Position numbers and translations under genes: made by a program. A stretch of DNA of 64,000 bases from Pedobacter polysacchareus (GTDB lineage: Bacteria > Bacteroidota > Bacteroidia > Sphingobacteriales > Sphingobacteriaceae), in contig NZ_JAHYSS010000001.1 of assembly GCF_019802255.1 (NCBI RefSeq), forward strand, positions 875,280 to 939,279, given 5' to 3'. This document shows positions 24,014 to 32,749 of the stretch, in pieces (the stretch's first letter is position 1; each line of letters begins with the position of its first letter). The notes under the pieces are model-generated. The model had not been told where the DNA came from and ran no database searches. It saw only the letters and a list, made by a program, of their open reading frames with translations.

Positions 24014-26917
24014 TTATAGCTCCATTAAGAACTCTACAAGATTCTTATCATGGGGTATTTCAAGCTTTTTACGTAGCCTGTATCTCCGGATTTCTACTCC
24101 TCTCAGAGAAATGTTAAGTAAAGATGCCATTTCTTTACTGCTCATATTCATGTGTAAATAGGCACATAACTTCAGGTCATTTGGTACGAGATCCGGATGA
24201 TTACCCTTTAGTTTTTTGAAAAAATTCTCATGAGCTTCATTGAAACTTCCCTCGAATAAATGCCAGTCGCGTTCGTCATTCATCCCTTCATCAATTACCT
24301 TTTGGATCTTCCTCGACTGATCTTCCGAAAGCGGTTTACCCTGGCCATCTTTTAGTTTGGCAATCTCCTGACTGAGCTTTTGCAGCAGCTCATTTTTATA
24401 GACCAGGCTCATGGCCGAATTTGCCAGTTCCCTGTTTTTACCTGCAAGTTCTACCTGCAGTTTTTCAGTTTGCAGTTTGATAATCTGGCGCTCATTGGCT
24501 TCCGCTTCTTTCTTTAAGAAAATCTCTTTTTCTGCCTGAATTTTCTTCTCAATTGCTTCCTGATCTCTCTTTAATTTGAGCTTATAAAGACGTTTTGCAG
24601 CAATAAACAAGGCAATAGCGCAAAGCCCATAAAATGCGATGGCCCAGTTGCTGGCATAGAATGGTGGTAACACCTGGAATTCAAAGGTAGTTTCCTCAGG
24701 TAACACCTGGTCATTGATTTGAGCACGTACTCGGAAGGTATAGTGTCCCTGACTAAGGTTAGTAAAATCTTTCTGTGAAGCAGTGCTCCATTCCGACCAT
24801 TGGTTGGAATAGCCCTCCAAAAAATACTGAAACTTGATTATAGCTTGTCGGTAATAAGGAAGGGCATAGGATATGCGAATGTTATTTCTGGAATAAGGGA
24901 TTTGCATTTTTGATGCAGCATTCCCAATTTCACTCAATACCTGATAAGTATCTGTGATGTCTTCTATCTTCCTGATCAGTACTGCAGGTAAATTTTGTTT
25001 ATTCAGATTTGCAGGGTTGTTGTTCCCGTTGTAGATCACGAAGCCATCATCAACGCTAATCAGGTAGATGTTATCATTGATCTTGCTGATGTTTTCATAA
25101 TACTGTACCATCCTGCCATCCAGGATATTGAACCTGTTGGAGTCAATGCTGAGCTTACCGGATTCTGTGAGGTTGACCAAAGCCATTTTGCCTCGATTAA
25201 TGAACCAGTATTTAGCTTTGCCAGCATTAATAATTTTGTTGGCAGTAGCAAAGCCCTTTAATTCTTTATTGAGCTCACTGTAGTTTTTAAAGCGGTTGCT
25301 AATGTCGTCATAGATGTAAAAGCCTTTATCTGAAGAAAAAACCAGGTTGTTTTCAATCTTGAAAATATTGATGTTATAATCGTCTGGTAAACCATTTTTC
25401 TCATCATAAGTTCTGGTGGCGATTACCCTGCTCAAGTCAGGGCTCAGCGTTAGCTTATACAAACCTTTATAGGCATGGCTCACCCAAATGTCTCCTTTAC
25501 TGTCTCGCTCTACATATCTGGATGGTGCATCAAAATTAGCTACCTTGTTGTGGAAGCGCCATAATCCCCTGGCATCTTTCTTATAAATCACCAGGCCGTT
25601 ATAGGTACCCTGAATCAGACAATCCTGCCCGTCATCGAGCTTCTTGATGGTCCAGCCACCATTGGCATTGGATATTTTTTCCAGTTTATTACCGGTTACA
25701 TTAAATGTACCATTGTTATGTCCGCAGATCAATTGTCCATCAATTACAGTCAGCTCCCATACCTGTCCCTGAGAATGTGGAATCAGTTTGAAATCAAAAG
25801 AATTAAAGGAGTTTTGTGCACCGGATTTCCAGGGACTATAGAATAAACCCTGATTGGTTCCTAAGTAAATGGTATTGTTGTAAATCAGACTAGAGTAAAC
25901 GGTTCCAAACTGCCCGGTTTTGTCGAAGTAAAAATATAAGGGAGAATTTAATTCTATGCGGTCTATTCCATTATCGAGCCCTGCCCAGAGGTTCTGATCC
26001 TGATCGGCATAAAGACTCAACACGGTATTATTTTGTAGGCCGCTGGATTTGTTGATCTGCTGTACTACATTTCCCTGTTCATCAATAATGATTAAGCCGT
26101 TTAATATGGTGCCATAAGCATAATACTTATTTAAAACCTTTACCCCATTGTTGAGCTGGAAGGTTTTTAAAAAATTATTGGCAGGCGTATTAAATTGGCT
26201 GAAAGTTTGGCCATCATAGAGGAATAAACCATCCTTACTGGTTCCGATCAGCAGTTTGTCCTGCTGATAAGGTAAGATAGACAGTACATCGGTTGAATTT
26301 GCAGGGGTACTGCCTTTTAATGGAATCAGCTGATCGCCTTTTAATTCAAACAGGCCGCTGCTCAATACCTCAACAAAGAACCTTTTTCCTACTTGATGAA
26401 GGAAGAGGAATGGTTTTGTACTGGTAATCGCTTTTACCTTATTGTTCTCATAGATATATATGGTAGAGAACGACTGGAAGATCACTTTTTTTCCATCGGA
26501 ACAGATTTTCCAGATTTCGTCTTTTACCGGGTTGCGCTGAGGAACAAGTTTCGTTAAAGAGCTATACGTTAATTTATCGTTTTTATAAGACCAATAACCT
26601 AATTCTCCAAAGCCACCAGTGTAGATGATTCCCGAGGGAGCTGCAAGTACAGACCTTACAATTTGACGGTTGGGTAATTTGTATTGCTGCCAGTATTTGC
26701 CATCGTAAGTCAGTAGACCCTGTGCATTTCCAAAATACAGGATGCCATTTTTACCTTTACTGATTGACCAGTTTTGATTGCCGGAAAGATAAAGTGACTT
26801 TGGATAATTCTGGACATAAGGCACCCCGATACTTTTAATATCATCTGCTTTAGCAGCAAGGGAAATGAGCGCAAATAAAATATATAATATAAGGTATTTC
26901 CCTTGATTGTTCTTCAT
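24014..26917 (-). CDS. SusR-like membrane-bound sensor/regulator (propeller, Y_Y_Y, HTH)
   Basis: A 967-residue one-protein sensor-regulator. N-terminal signal/anchor (residues 1-25); beta-propeller repeats of the two-component regulator type from about 45 to 650 (WSISKGKNGILYFGNAQGLLTYDGKYW, LYADQDQNLWAGLDNGIDRI); a Y_Y_Y domain at about 680-750 (FQYFLEGYSNQWSEWS); one membrane helix at about 758-777; a charged coiled coil at about 778-860; and a LuxR/GerE-like helix-turn-helix at about 915-955 (MSSKEMASLLNISLRGVEIRRYRLRKKL). There is no histidine kinase domain. This is the layout of SusR-like regulators, which bind oligosaccharide in the periplasm and DNA in the cytoplasm. It most likely activates the glucan locus. 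It follows trhO by 15 bp on the same strand. Confidence 0.9.
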   Translation of the reverse strand: MKNNQGKYLILYILFALISLAAKADDIKSIGVPYVQNYPKSLYLSGNQNWSISKGKNGILYFGNAQGLLTYDGKYWQQYKLPNRQIVRSVLAAPSGIIYTGGFGELGYWSYKNDKLTYSSLTKLVPQRNPVKDEIWKICSDGKKVIFQSFSTIYIYENNKVKAITSTKPFLFLHQVGKRFFVEVLSSGLFELKGDQLIPLKGSTPANSTDVLSILPYQQDKLLIGTSKDGLFLYDGQTFSQFNTPANNFLKTFQLNNGVKVLNKYYAYGTILNGLIIIDEQGNVVQQINKSSGLQNNTVLSLYADQDQNLWAGLDNGIDRIELNSPLYFYFDKTGQFGTVYSSLIYNNTIYLGTNQGLFYSPWKSGAQNSFNSFDFKLIPHSQGQVWELTVIDGQLICGHNNGTFNVTGNKLEKISNANGGWTIKKLDDGQDCLIQGTYNGLVIYKKDARGLWRFHNKVANFDAPSRYVERDSKGDIWVSHAYKGLYKLTLSPDLSRVIATRTYDEKNGLPDDYNINIFKIENNLVFSSDKGFYIYDDISNRFKNYSELNKELKGFATANKIINAGKAKYWFINRGKMALVNLTESGKLSIDSNRFNILDGRMVQYYENISKINDNIYLISVDDGFVIYNGNNNPANLNKQNLPAVLIRKIEDITDTYQVLSEIGNAASKMQIPYSRNNIRISYALPYYRQAIIKFQYFLEGYSNQWSEWSTASQKDFTNLSQGHYTFRVRAQINDQVLPEETTFEFQVLPPFYASNWAIAFYGLCAIALFIAAKRLYKLKLKRDQEAIEKKIQAEKEIFLKKEAEANERQIIKLQTEKLQVELAGKNRELANSAMSLVYKNELLQKLSQEIAKLKDGQGKPLSEDQSRKIQKVIDEGMNDERDWHLFEGSFNEAHENFFKKLKGNHPDLVPNDLKLCAYLHMNMSSKEMASLLNISLRGVEIRRYRLRKKLEIPHDKNLVEFLMEL

Positions 26918-26932
26918 GAATGCTGATAACTC

Positions 26933-27871
26933 CTATTTAGAAGCGGTATTTACAGGCTGAGGTACTTTAACGTAATAACCAGTTCCGTCGTATTGACGTT
27001 TTCTTGGGTGTGTAGTACAAGCTACAGAGCAGCAGCCCTCTAATTCTTCTCCGCAGGCATCACATTGTGTAATGTGCTCATTACATTCTGGATTTGCACA
27101 GTTGATCATTTTTGGCGTCACTACTCCACAAGAGTAACAGGTAGATACGATACTCGGATTCACCGAATTCACATCAACGGCGATCCTGTTGTCGAAAACA
27201 TAACATTTACCGTCAAAGTCTTCTCCACCGGCTTCTTTACCATATTTAATGATTCCGCCATGTAATTGGTATACGTCATTGAAACCATGGTGCAGTAGGA
27301 GTGCCGATGCTTTTTCGCATTTGATACCACCTGTGCAGTAGGTCAAGACTTTTTTGTCTTTGTATTTGGCCAGTTCATTGATTTGTTCCGGGAAATCCCT
27401 GAAGTTCTCGATGTCTAGTGTAATGGCATTTTTGAATCTGCCTAAATTGTGTTCATAGTTAGAACGCACATCAAGGATGATCACATCTTCTTCTTTAATC
27501 ATCTTCTGAAATTCTACCGGCTCCAGGTGTTTTCCTGTACGCTGATTGGGATTGATGATGTTCGGATCTTTTAATCCTGAATGCACAATTTCGTCTTTAT
27601 AACGGCAGTGCATTTTAATGAAGGAGGGCTCATCGACTTCGTCGATCTTAAATTCTGTTTTGGCAAAGCGTTCATCCGCATGAATGGCCGCCATATAAGC
27701 TGCTACATTTTCTGTGGTTCCCGAAATAGTACCATTCAGGCCTTCATCAGCCACGATAATACGGCCAACAAGGTTTAAAGATTTACAAAAAGTAAGGTGA
27801 GTGGCAGCAAATTGTTCTGCGTTTGCTATAGGACTATAGCAATAATAAAGTATGGTCTGGAATTTTTTCAT
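26933..27871 (-). CDS. trhO: tRNA uridine(34) hydroxylase TrhO (rhodanese family)
   Basis: A 312-residue YceA/TrhO protein, which makes 5-hydroxyuridine at tRNA position 34 in an oxygen-dependent way. The N-terminal acylphosphatase-like domain contains GRIIVADEGLNGTISGT, the central rhodanese domain has EFQKMIKEEDVIILDVRSNYE, and the active-site loop is YCTGGIKCEKAS with the catalytic Cys. A Cys-rich C-terminal tail (CYSCGVVTPKMINCANPEC, CDACGEELEGCC) is normal in this family. A TAACTTTG promoter element is 40 nt upstream. The SusR-like regulator gene lies 15 bp downstream and may be co-transcribed. Confidence 0.93.
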   Translation of the reverse strand: MKKFQTILYYCYSPIANAEQFAATHLTFCKSLNLVGRIIVADEGLNGTISGTTENVAAYMAAIHADERFAKTEFKIDEVDEPSFIKMHCRYKDEIVHSGLKDPNIINPNQRTGKHLEPVEFQKMIKEEDVIILDVRSNYEHNLGRFKNAITLDIENFRDFPEQINELAKYKDKKVLTYCTGGIKCEKASALLLHHGFNDVYQLHGGIIKYGKEAGGEDFDGKCYVFDNRIAVDVNSVNPSIVSTCYSCGVVTPKMINCANPECNEHITQCDACGEELEGCCSVACTTHPRKRQYDGTGYYVKVPQPVNTASK

Positions 27872-27911
27872 ATCGTCATTGATACTGTTGCATACAGCGT
27901 TTAATGTGGCA

Positions 27912-27919
27912 CAAAGTTA
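27912..27919 (-). promoter_or_regulatory. -7 element of trhO
   Basis: Minus-strand TAACTTTG (plus strand CAAAGTTA), exact match to TAnnTTTG, 40 nt before the trhO start. Confidence 0.5.
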
Positions 27920-27944
27920 AGAAAGATAAACGAGATTGAAAAAG

Positions 27945-28730
27945 CTAAATCGCAGGGGTCCTGCCTCCATCTACTCTGATATTGGTTCCAGTCACATAAG
28001 AGGCTGCGGGAGAAGCGAGGAAGGCCACCACATTGGCGATTTCTTCCGCCTGTCCGAATCTAGCCATGGGGATGCTGGAAATCATACTTTTTTGAATCGT
28101 TTCCACGTTCGTTTCCTGACTTGCAGCCGTACTTTCAATTAAACTGCCCAGTCTGGCGGTATCTGTTAATCCTGGCAAAATGTTGTTGACCGTGATCTGG
28201 TAGACACCTACTTCATTAGACAAGGTTTTAGCCCAGGAAGCAACAGCCGCTCTGATGGTATTGGAAACACCAAGATTTGGCAATGGTGTTTTGATAGAAG
28301 TAGAAATGATATTGATGATCCTGCCGTAGCCTAATTTTTTCATTCCTGGCAGTACAGCCGTAGCCAGTAGATGATTGCCTACCAGGTGCTGCTGAAAGGC
28401 GGCTTCAAAGTCTTCAGGACTGGCTTTGGTAATCGGACCTGCTTTTGGACCTCCGGTATTGTTGATTAAAATAGCAATAGGGTGATTGCTGGTAAGGTGG
28501 TGAATGGCATCTGATAACTGCTGCTTTTGAGAGAAATCGGCGATAGCATAGCTGTGCTGCTGTTGTCCATTTTGAGCCAGCTGTTCCAATGCCGCCTTTA
28601 ATCCATCTTCATTTCTGGCCATCAGGATACAATTGGCACCCAGACTTGCTAAAACTTTTGCCGTCGCCAATCCAATGCCCTGAGTACTACCGCAGATTAA
28701 AGCGTATTTTCCTTTTAATGAAATGTCCAT
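27945..28730 (-). CDS. Atypical short-chain dehydrogenase lacking YxxxK
   Basis: A 261-residue SDR-fold protein annotated by similarity as a 3-oxoacyl-ACP-reductase-like enzyme. The cofactor loop is intact (CGSTQGIGLATA, 13-24) and so is NNTGG near residue 90. At the catalytic site, where YxxxK is expected, the sequence reads VSNTIRAAV, giving Ser156 and Arg160. A serine remains upstream (ISTSIKT). The C-terminus VTGTNIRVDGGRTPAI is standard. A subgroup of SDRs with this altered tetrad is known, with unclear activity. Divergent from the C1 peptidase gene; no obvious pathway context. Confidence 0.8.
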   Translation of the reverse strand: MDISLKGKYALICGSTQGIGLATAKVLASLGANCILMARNEDGLKAALEQLAQNGQQQHSYAIADFSQKQQLSDAIHHLTSNHPIAILINNTGGPKAGPITKASPEDFEAAFQQHLVGNHLLATAVLPGMKKLGYGRIINIISTSIKTPLPNLGVSNTIRAAVASWAKTLSNEVGVYQITVNNILPGLTDTARLGSLIESTAASQETNVETIQKSMISSIPMARFGQAEEIANVVAFLASPAASYVTGTNIRVDGGRTPAI

Positions 28731-28879
28731 GATGCTATTTTATATTTAAAATTATAGAAAATTTATGAGGTAACAATGTTTTTATGCTGTTGTTGAGTGA
28801 TTGGAATATTGTTAAGTTTGCCTTCGTCATTATAAATCAGCGGGTGATTTGTGAGACGGAATAAATTTAAATACAAAAA

Positions 28880-30076
28880 ATGACCAAAATTTCTATGAAA
28901 CCAGTGCTATTGGCGGCAGGCCTTTTATTTAGCGCAGGTAGTGGATTTGCTCAGGATAACCTGGTAAATGCACTAAGCAATAACCACAGTACAGATAGTA
29001 AAAATAGCTTCACTTTTACCCCGGTAATCAATGCAGAAGCGACTTCTGTAAAGAACCAACAGTCTTCAGGAACATGCTGGAGCTATAGTACCAATTCTTT
29101 CTTAGAATCAGAAATGATTCGCGCAGGTAAAAAACCAGTAGATCTTGCTGATATTTTTACTGCACGTAATGTTTATGTTGAAAAAGGAATCAACTATGTA
29201 CGTATGCATGGTGCCTTAACTTTAGGGGATGGCGGTGCTTGTCATGATGTGATCAATATGTTTGCTTTGTATGGTGCAATGCCGCAATCTGCTTATGACG
29301 GTAGAAACTACGGTACAGCAGCTAATAAATCTGACGACATGAACAAGTTGACTAAAGCGATTCTTGATAAAGCAGTAAATGCACCTTCAGGAAAGTTTGA
29401 TCCAACCTGGAAAACTAAATATATCTCTACTATTGATTCTTGTCTAGGTGCTGTTCCAGAGAAATTCACATTTGAAGGAAAAGAATATACGCCTAAGACT
29501 TTCGCTAAAGAAGTAGTAGGTATTAACCCAGCTGATTATGTAGAACTTTCTTCTTTCACTACTGCTCCTTACTATACTAAAACGGTATTAATGGTGCCAG
29601 ACAACTGGTCTTACGATCAGGTTTATAATGTACAGATGGACGACATTACAAAAGTGATCGACAATGCATTGAAAAAAGGATATACAGTTGCATGGGCTAC
29701 AGACGTAAGTGAAAAAGGCTTTAGCTGGAAAAATGGTGTTGCCTTTGTTCCGGAAAAAGATTTTGAAGATATGTCTAAAGAAGAACGCGCTACGATGTTT
29801 AATGGTCCTAAACCAGAGAAAGAAATCACAGTAGAGATGCGTCAGGCAGCTTTCGATAACTACCAGACTACGGATGATCACGGTATGCAGATTACAGGTA
29901 TCGCTAAAGATCAAAATGGTAAAGAATATTACATCGTGAAAAACTCATGGGGTGTAACGAACGATTATAAAGGGTACTTATACGTGAGCAAGAACTTTGT
30001 GAAATACAAAACCACTGCTTTCTTATTAAACAAAAAAGGTCTTCCTTCAGATATTCGTAAGAAATTAAGTCTTTAA
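28880..30076 (+). CDS. Secreted C1B cysteine peptidase (aminopeptidase C/bleomycin hydrolase family)
   Basis: A 398-residue papain-fold aminopeptidase C/bleomycin hydrolase homologue with a Sec signal ending near SGFAQ; the cytoplasmic PepC enzymes lack such a signal. The catalytic Cys is in QQSSGTCWSYST, the His in DHGMQITGIA and the Asn in YIVKNSWG. A second Met at residue 6 (28895) would give an equally good signal peptide, so the start is uncertain by five residues. It probably trims peptides in the periplasm. A clear terminator follows. Members of this secreted type are common in Bacteroidota. Confidence 0.88.
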   Translation: MTKISMKPVLLAAGLLFSAGSGFAQDNLVNALSNNHSTDSKNSFTFTPVINAEATSVKNQQSSGTCWSYSTNSFLESEMIRAGKKPVDLADIFTARNVYVEKGINYVRMHGALTLGDGGACHDVINMFALYGAMPQSAYDGRNYGTAANKSDDMNKLTKAILDKAVNAPSGKFDPTWKTKYISTIDSCLGAVPEKFTFEGKEYTPKTFAKEVVGINPADYVELSSFTTAPYYTKTVLMVPDNWSYDQVYNVQMDDITKVIDNALKKGYTVAWATDVSEKGFSWKNGVAFVPEKDFEDMSKEERATMFNGPKPEKEITVEMRQAAFDNYQTTDDHGMQITGIAKDQNGKEYYIVKNSWGVTNDYKGYLYVSKNFVKYKTTAFLLNKKGLPSDIRKKLSL

Positions 30077-30095
30077 TTCCATAAAGATAGAAGAG

Positions 30096-30128
30096 AAAGG
30101 CGGCTCCATAATCTGGACCGCCTTTTTT
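30096..30128 (+). terminator. Terminator of the C1 peptidase gene
   Basis: Stem AAAGGCGG with CCGCCTTT, extended by TCCA/TGGA around a one-base bulge, 5-nt loop, followed by TTT (six T in all from 30123). Confidence 0.85.
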
Positions 30129-30183
30129 ATTTTCTGAACATTTACTGAGATTGGTTGTTGAATTTATATTTAAAGTGAGATTT

Positions 30184-31155
30184 ATGAAGGTGTTTATAAC
30201 TAGGATCATTCCTGAAGAAGGTCGGCAATTATTGGAAGAAGCAGGAATTGAAATCCAGGAGTGGAAGGAGAAAAGGGCATTGACCCGAGAGGAACTGATT
30301 GCCTATTGCAAGCAAAGTGATGCCTTGTTGAGTGTGAGTACAAAGCTGGATGCGTCATTTCTACAGGCTTGTTCCCATTTGAAAGTAATTGCTTTACACT
30401 CGGTAGGCTTTGACCACGTAGCCATAGATACTGCAACTTCCTTAAATATTCCTATCGGAAATACACCCGGTGTATTGAGTGCTGCAACAGCAGATACCGC
30501 CTTTTTATTGATGCTGGCCACTTCTAGAAAAGCATTTTACTTGCATAAAACCATCGAAAAGGGAGAATGGGGATTCTTTGATCCTACCGCTAATCTGGGT
30601 ATAGAACTTAGGGGAAAGACACTTGGCGTTTTCGGACTGGGGAAAATTGGTTTAGAGATGGCCAGGTGCTGTAAAGCTGCATTCGGTATGAAAATCATCT
30701 ACCACAACAGATCCCGAAATGAATCCGCAGAACAAGAACTAGGCGCAGAATGGGTATCCTTCGAAACCTTGCTGCAGCAAAGCGATGTCCTTACCGTGCA
30801 TACCGCCTTAACCCAGGAAACAGCAGGGAAGTTTGACTGGGCTGCATTTAACGTGATGAAGCCCTCCGCGATCTTTATCAATACCGCAAGAGGGGCGATC
30901 CATCAGGAAGAGGATCTGCTAAAGGCGCTGATGGAAGGAAAGATCTGGGGCGCAGGATTGGACGTCACCAACCCTGAACCCATGAGACCCGACCATCCGC
31001 TATTGCAAATGCCCAATGTTGCTGTACTGCCGCATATTGGTTCCGCCACCGAAGAAACCCGTGCCGCCATGTCTGTTTTAGCAGCTAGAAATGTCATTGC
31101 AGGTTTAAAAGGAGAACGGATTCCTTTTCCGGTAAATCCAGAAGTCTATAAGTGA
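30184..31155 (+). CDS. D-isomer 2-hydroxyacid dehydrogenase (glyoxylate/hydroxypyruvate reductase type)
   Basis: A 323-residue NAD(P)-dependent D-2-hydroxyacid dehydrogenase. I use the ATG at 30184 (MKVFITRIIPEEG), not the TTG at 30151, because the domain begins here. Motifs are the cofactor-binding GKTLGVFGLGKIGLEMARC, the catalytic Arg in FINTARGAIHQEEDL, the Glu in GLDVTNPEPMRPDHPLL and the His in VAVLPHIGSATEETR. The family reduces glyoxylate or hydroxypyruvate to glycolate or glycerate. It overlaps the convergent S24 gene by 10 bp. Confidence 0.9.
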   Translation: MKVFITRIIPEEGRQLLEEAGIEIQEWKEKRALTREELIAYCKQSDALLSVSTKLDASFLQACSHLKVIALHSVGFDHVAIDTATSLNIPIGNTPGVLSAATADTAFLLMLATSRKAFYLHKTIEKGEWGFFDPTANLGIELRGKTLGVFGLGKIGLEMARCCKAAFGMKIIYHNRSRNESAEQELGAEWVSFETLLQQSDVLTVHTALTQETAGKFDWAAFNVMKPSAIFINTARGAIHQEEDLLKALMEGKIWGAGLDVTNPEPMRPDHPLLQMPNVAVLPHIGSATEETRAAMSVLAARNVIAGLKGERIPFPVNPEVYK

Positions 31156-31832
31156 TTTCTGGTCACCTTACCCTTGACCAGAAATATACGTTTGATGGCC
31201 TTTCGCTGAAGAACGGTATCTCCCATATAATCCGGATTTAAGGAACGCAGTATAATCTGATCGGGATCCTGATGCTCAAAAAGCAGCTTTACTGTGGTGA
31301 TGTTGTTAGAAACTTCATCTGTGACCATCAGGTAAGCTTCTCCCCATTGAATGACCTCCCTGTTTTTAATCTCCTTGACAATAATGATTTCTCCATTGCT
31401 GAATTTAGGATACATACTATCCCCATAAACAGGGAGGTAAGCATCGCAGTCATTAAAAGGAAGGTAATTGACGTAGTATTCCGGAGGTTCCTGAAATACA
31501 TTGAGGTCTCCTACCGTAATCTCCCCAAGGTTTACATTAAAATAAGGTACGCCTTCTTCTACCTGCGGTAGATGTTCATCTGAATCTGCCGACCTTAAAA
31601 ACATCTCACCCATTCCTGTATTTAAATACCTTGGATTGATTTTATGGTAATCAATGAGGTCTTTCGACAATCTTTTCCCAATATTTCTTCTTCCGCTTTC
31701 TATAGAAGAACAATTCCCAATGTGTTTGGTAATCGGATGATAGAATTGTATCAGGGTCATTTGTTTCGCATAACGGATTTCTCTGAGCCTGGCGCCAGCC
31801 TGGTCGCTCTCTGAATAAATGTTTTTCCTCAT
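31146..31832 (-). CDS. XRE/S24 LexA-like repressor
   Basis: A 228-residue regulator with an N-terminal helix-turn-helix-like region (about 12-70: GARLREIRYAKQMTL, SSIESGRRNIGKRLSKDL) and a C-terminal S24 peptidase fold. The predicted Ser-Lys dyad is Ser139 (PVYGDSMYPKFSNGEIIIV) and Lys182 (NITTVKLLF). No clear Ala-Gly cleavage site lies between the domains, so self-cleavage is uncertain. S24 regulators control SOS or phage genes, but nothing phage-like lies nearby. It is divergent from an unknown gene 124 bp away, which is a plausible target. Confidence 0.82.
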   Translation of the reverse strand: MRKNIYSESDQAGARLREIRYAKQMTLIQFYHPITKHIGNCSSIESGRRNIGKRLSKDLIDYHKINPRYLNTGMGEMFLRSADSDEHLPQVEEGVPYFNVNLGEITVGDLNVFQEPPEYYVNYLPFNDCDAYLPVYGDSMYPKFSNGEIIIVKEIKNREVIQWGEAYLMVTDEVSNNITTVKLLFEHQDPDQIILRSLNPDYMGDTVLQRKAIKRIFLVKGKVTRNHL

Positions 31833-31955
31833 AGCTTTAATTTTTATGCATATTAATTTTTGTTACGATTAATTATACGTAAGATTGTGTTAATTATTTA
31901 GCTAATATAATATTTTAAAGTTTACATTTTGTACTATAAATTAATTAAATGTATT

Positions 31956-32690
31956 ATGAGAAGAAGATATGATATGTTGGCAGTACCTGGATTCAGGTAT
32001 CTGGAAGACGAAGAATTAGAAAATCCACTATTAGTGGTCGAAGAATTTTTTGAAGCAACAGACCTGGAATTATTCAGACAGGAACTCAGGCTGTTTTTTG
32101 CACTGGCCTTTAGTAATAAGGTTTATAAAACTGGTAAATTATATGAACCTGCCAGGCAGGCTACCATTCATCAGCGCATCACGCGCTTTTTGGAAATGGC
32201 CTGGCTGATCCTGAGCAATGACCGGATTGATTTGTCCATGAAAGCGGGAGATCCCTTGTTCCAGGTTTCCGGAATGTGGAGAAGAAAAGGTTTTATAGAA
32301 GTTGGTAAAAGAATGAAAGATGACAAAATGAAGTATTGCCGGGTATTAGAAGACGAAGAGATCAACAATGTGAAACTGGTATTTGAACAACTCTTCCAAT
32401 ATCAATCCTTAGCCGCATGGCAGGATGAGCTGGATATGCTGCTGTTCTATAGCCTTGGAGATACTCCTATGTCTGATGAATGTGAAAATGGTCAGGTATC
32501 CTATCCGATGCACGAGCTTCTGGAGCGGTTATTGGAAACAGTTCATGTCATGTATGAACTTCGCATTAAAGGAGATGAGGGATGGAAAGTACTGCCTATA
32601 GATGTCGAATTTCAGAACAAGGATTATCGGTTTTTTCCACCCCATTTGATCATGAGTATTGTTCAGCAACATGGACTGATACCTGTTTAA
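31956..32690 (+). CDS. Conserved-looking protein of unknown function
   Basis: A 244-residue protein I do not recognise. I start at ATG 31956 (MRRRYDMLAVPGFRYLEDEE). It is soluble, acidic and mostly helical, with ELFRQELRLFFALAFSNKVY, TRFLEMAWLILSNDRID and MHELLERLLETVHVMYELRI; no signal, membrane segment, metal motif or known domain stands out. The upstream 124 bp are AT-rich and shared with the S24 repressor, so it may be under that repressor's control. Codon use looks like the neighbours. Confidence 0.75.
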   Translation: MRRRYDMLAVPGFRYLEDEELENPLLVVEEFFEATDLELFRQELRLFFALAFSNKVYKTGKLYEPARQATIHQRITRFLEMAWLILSNDRIDLSMKAGDPLFQVSGMWRRKGFIEVGKRMKDDKMKYCRVLEDEEINNVKLVFEQLFQYQSLAAWQDELDMLLFYSLGDTPMSDECENGQVSYPMHELLERLLETVHVMYELRIKGDEGWKVLPIDVEFQNKDYRFFPPHLIMSIVQQHGLIPV

Positions 32691-32749
32691 GTTGATATGA
32701 ATTGCCTAGGCTATCCTTATGGCCTCGGCAATTCTTACTTATAAGGTTT

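Noticed and set aside
31146..32690. Prophage remnant suggested by the S24 repressor
   Set aside because: No integrase, terminase, capsid or tail genes and no attachment repeats around it; neighbours are metabolic genes.
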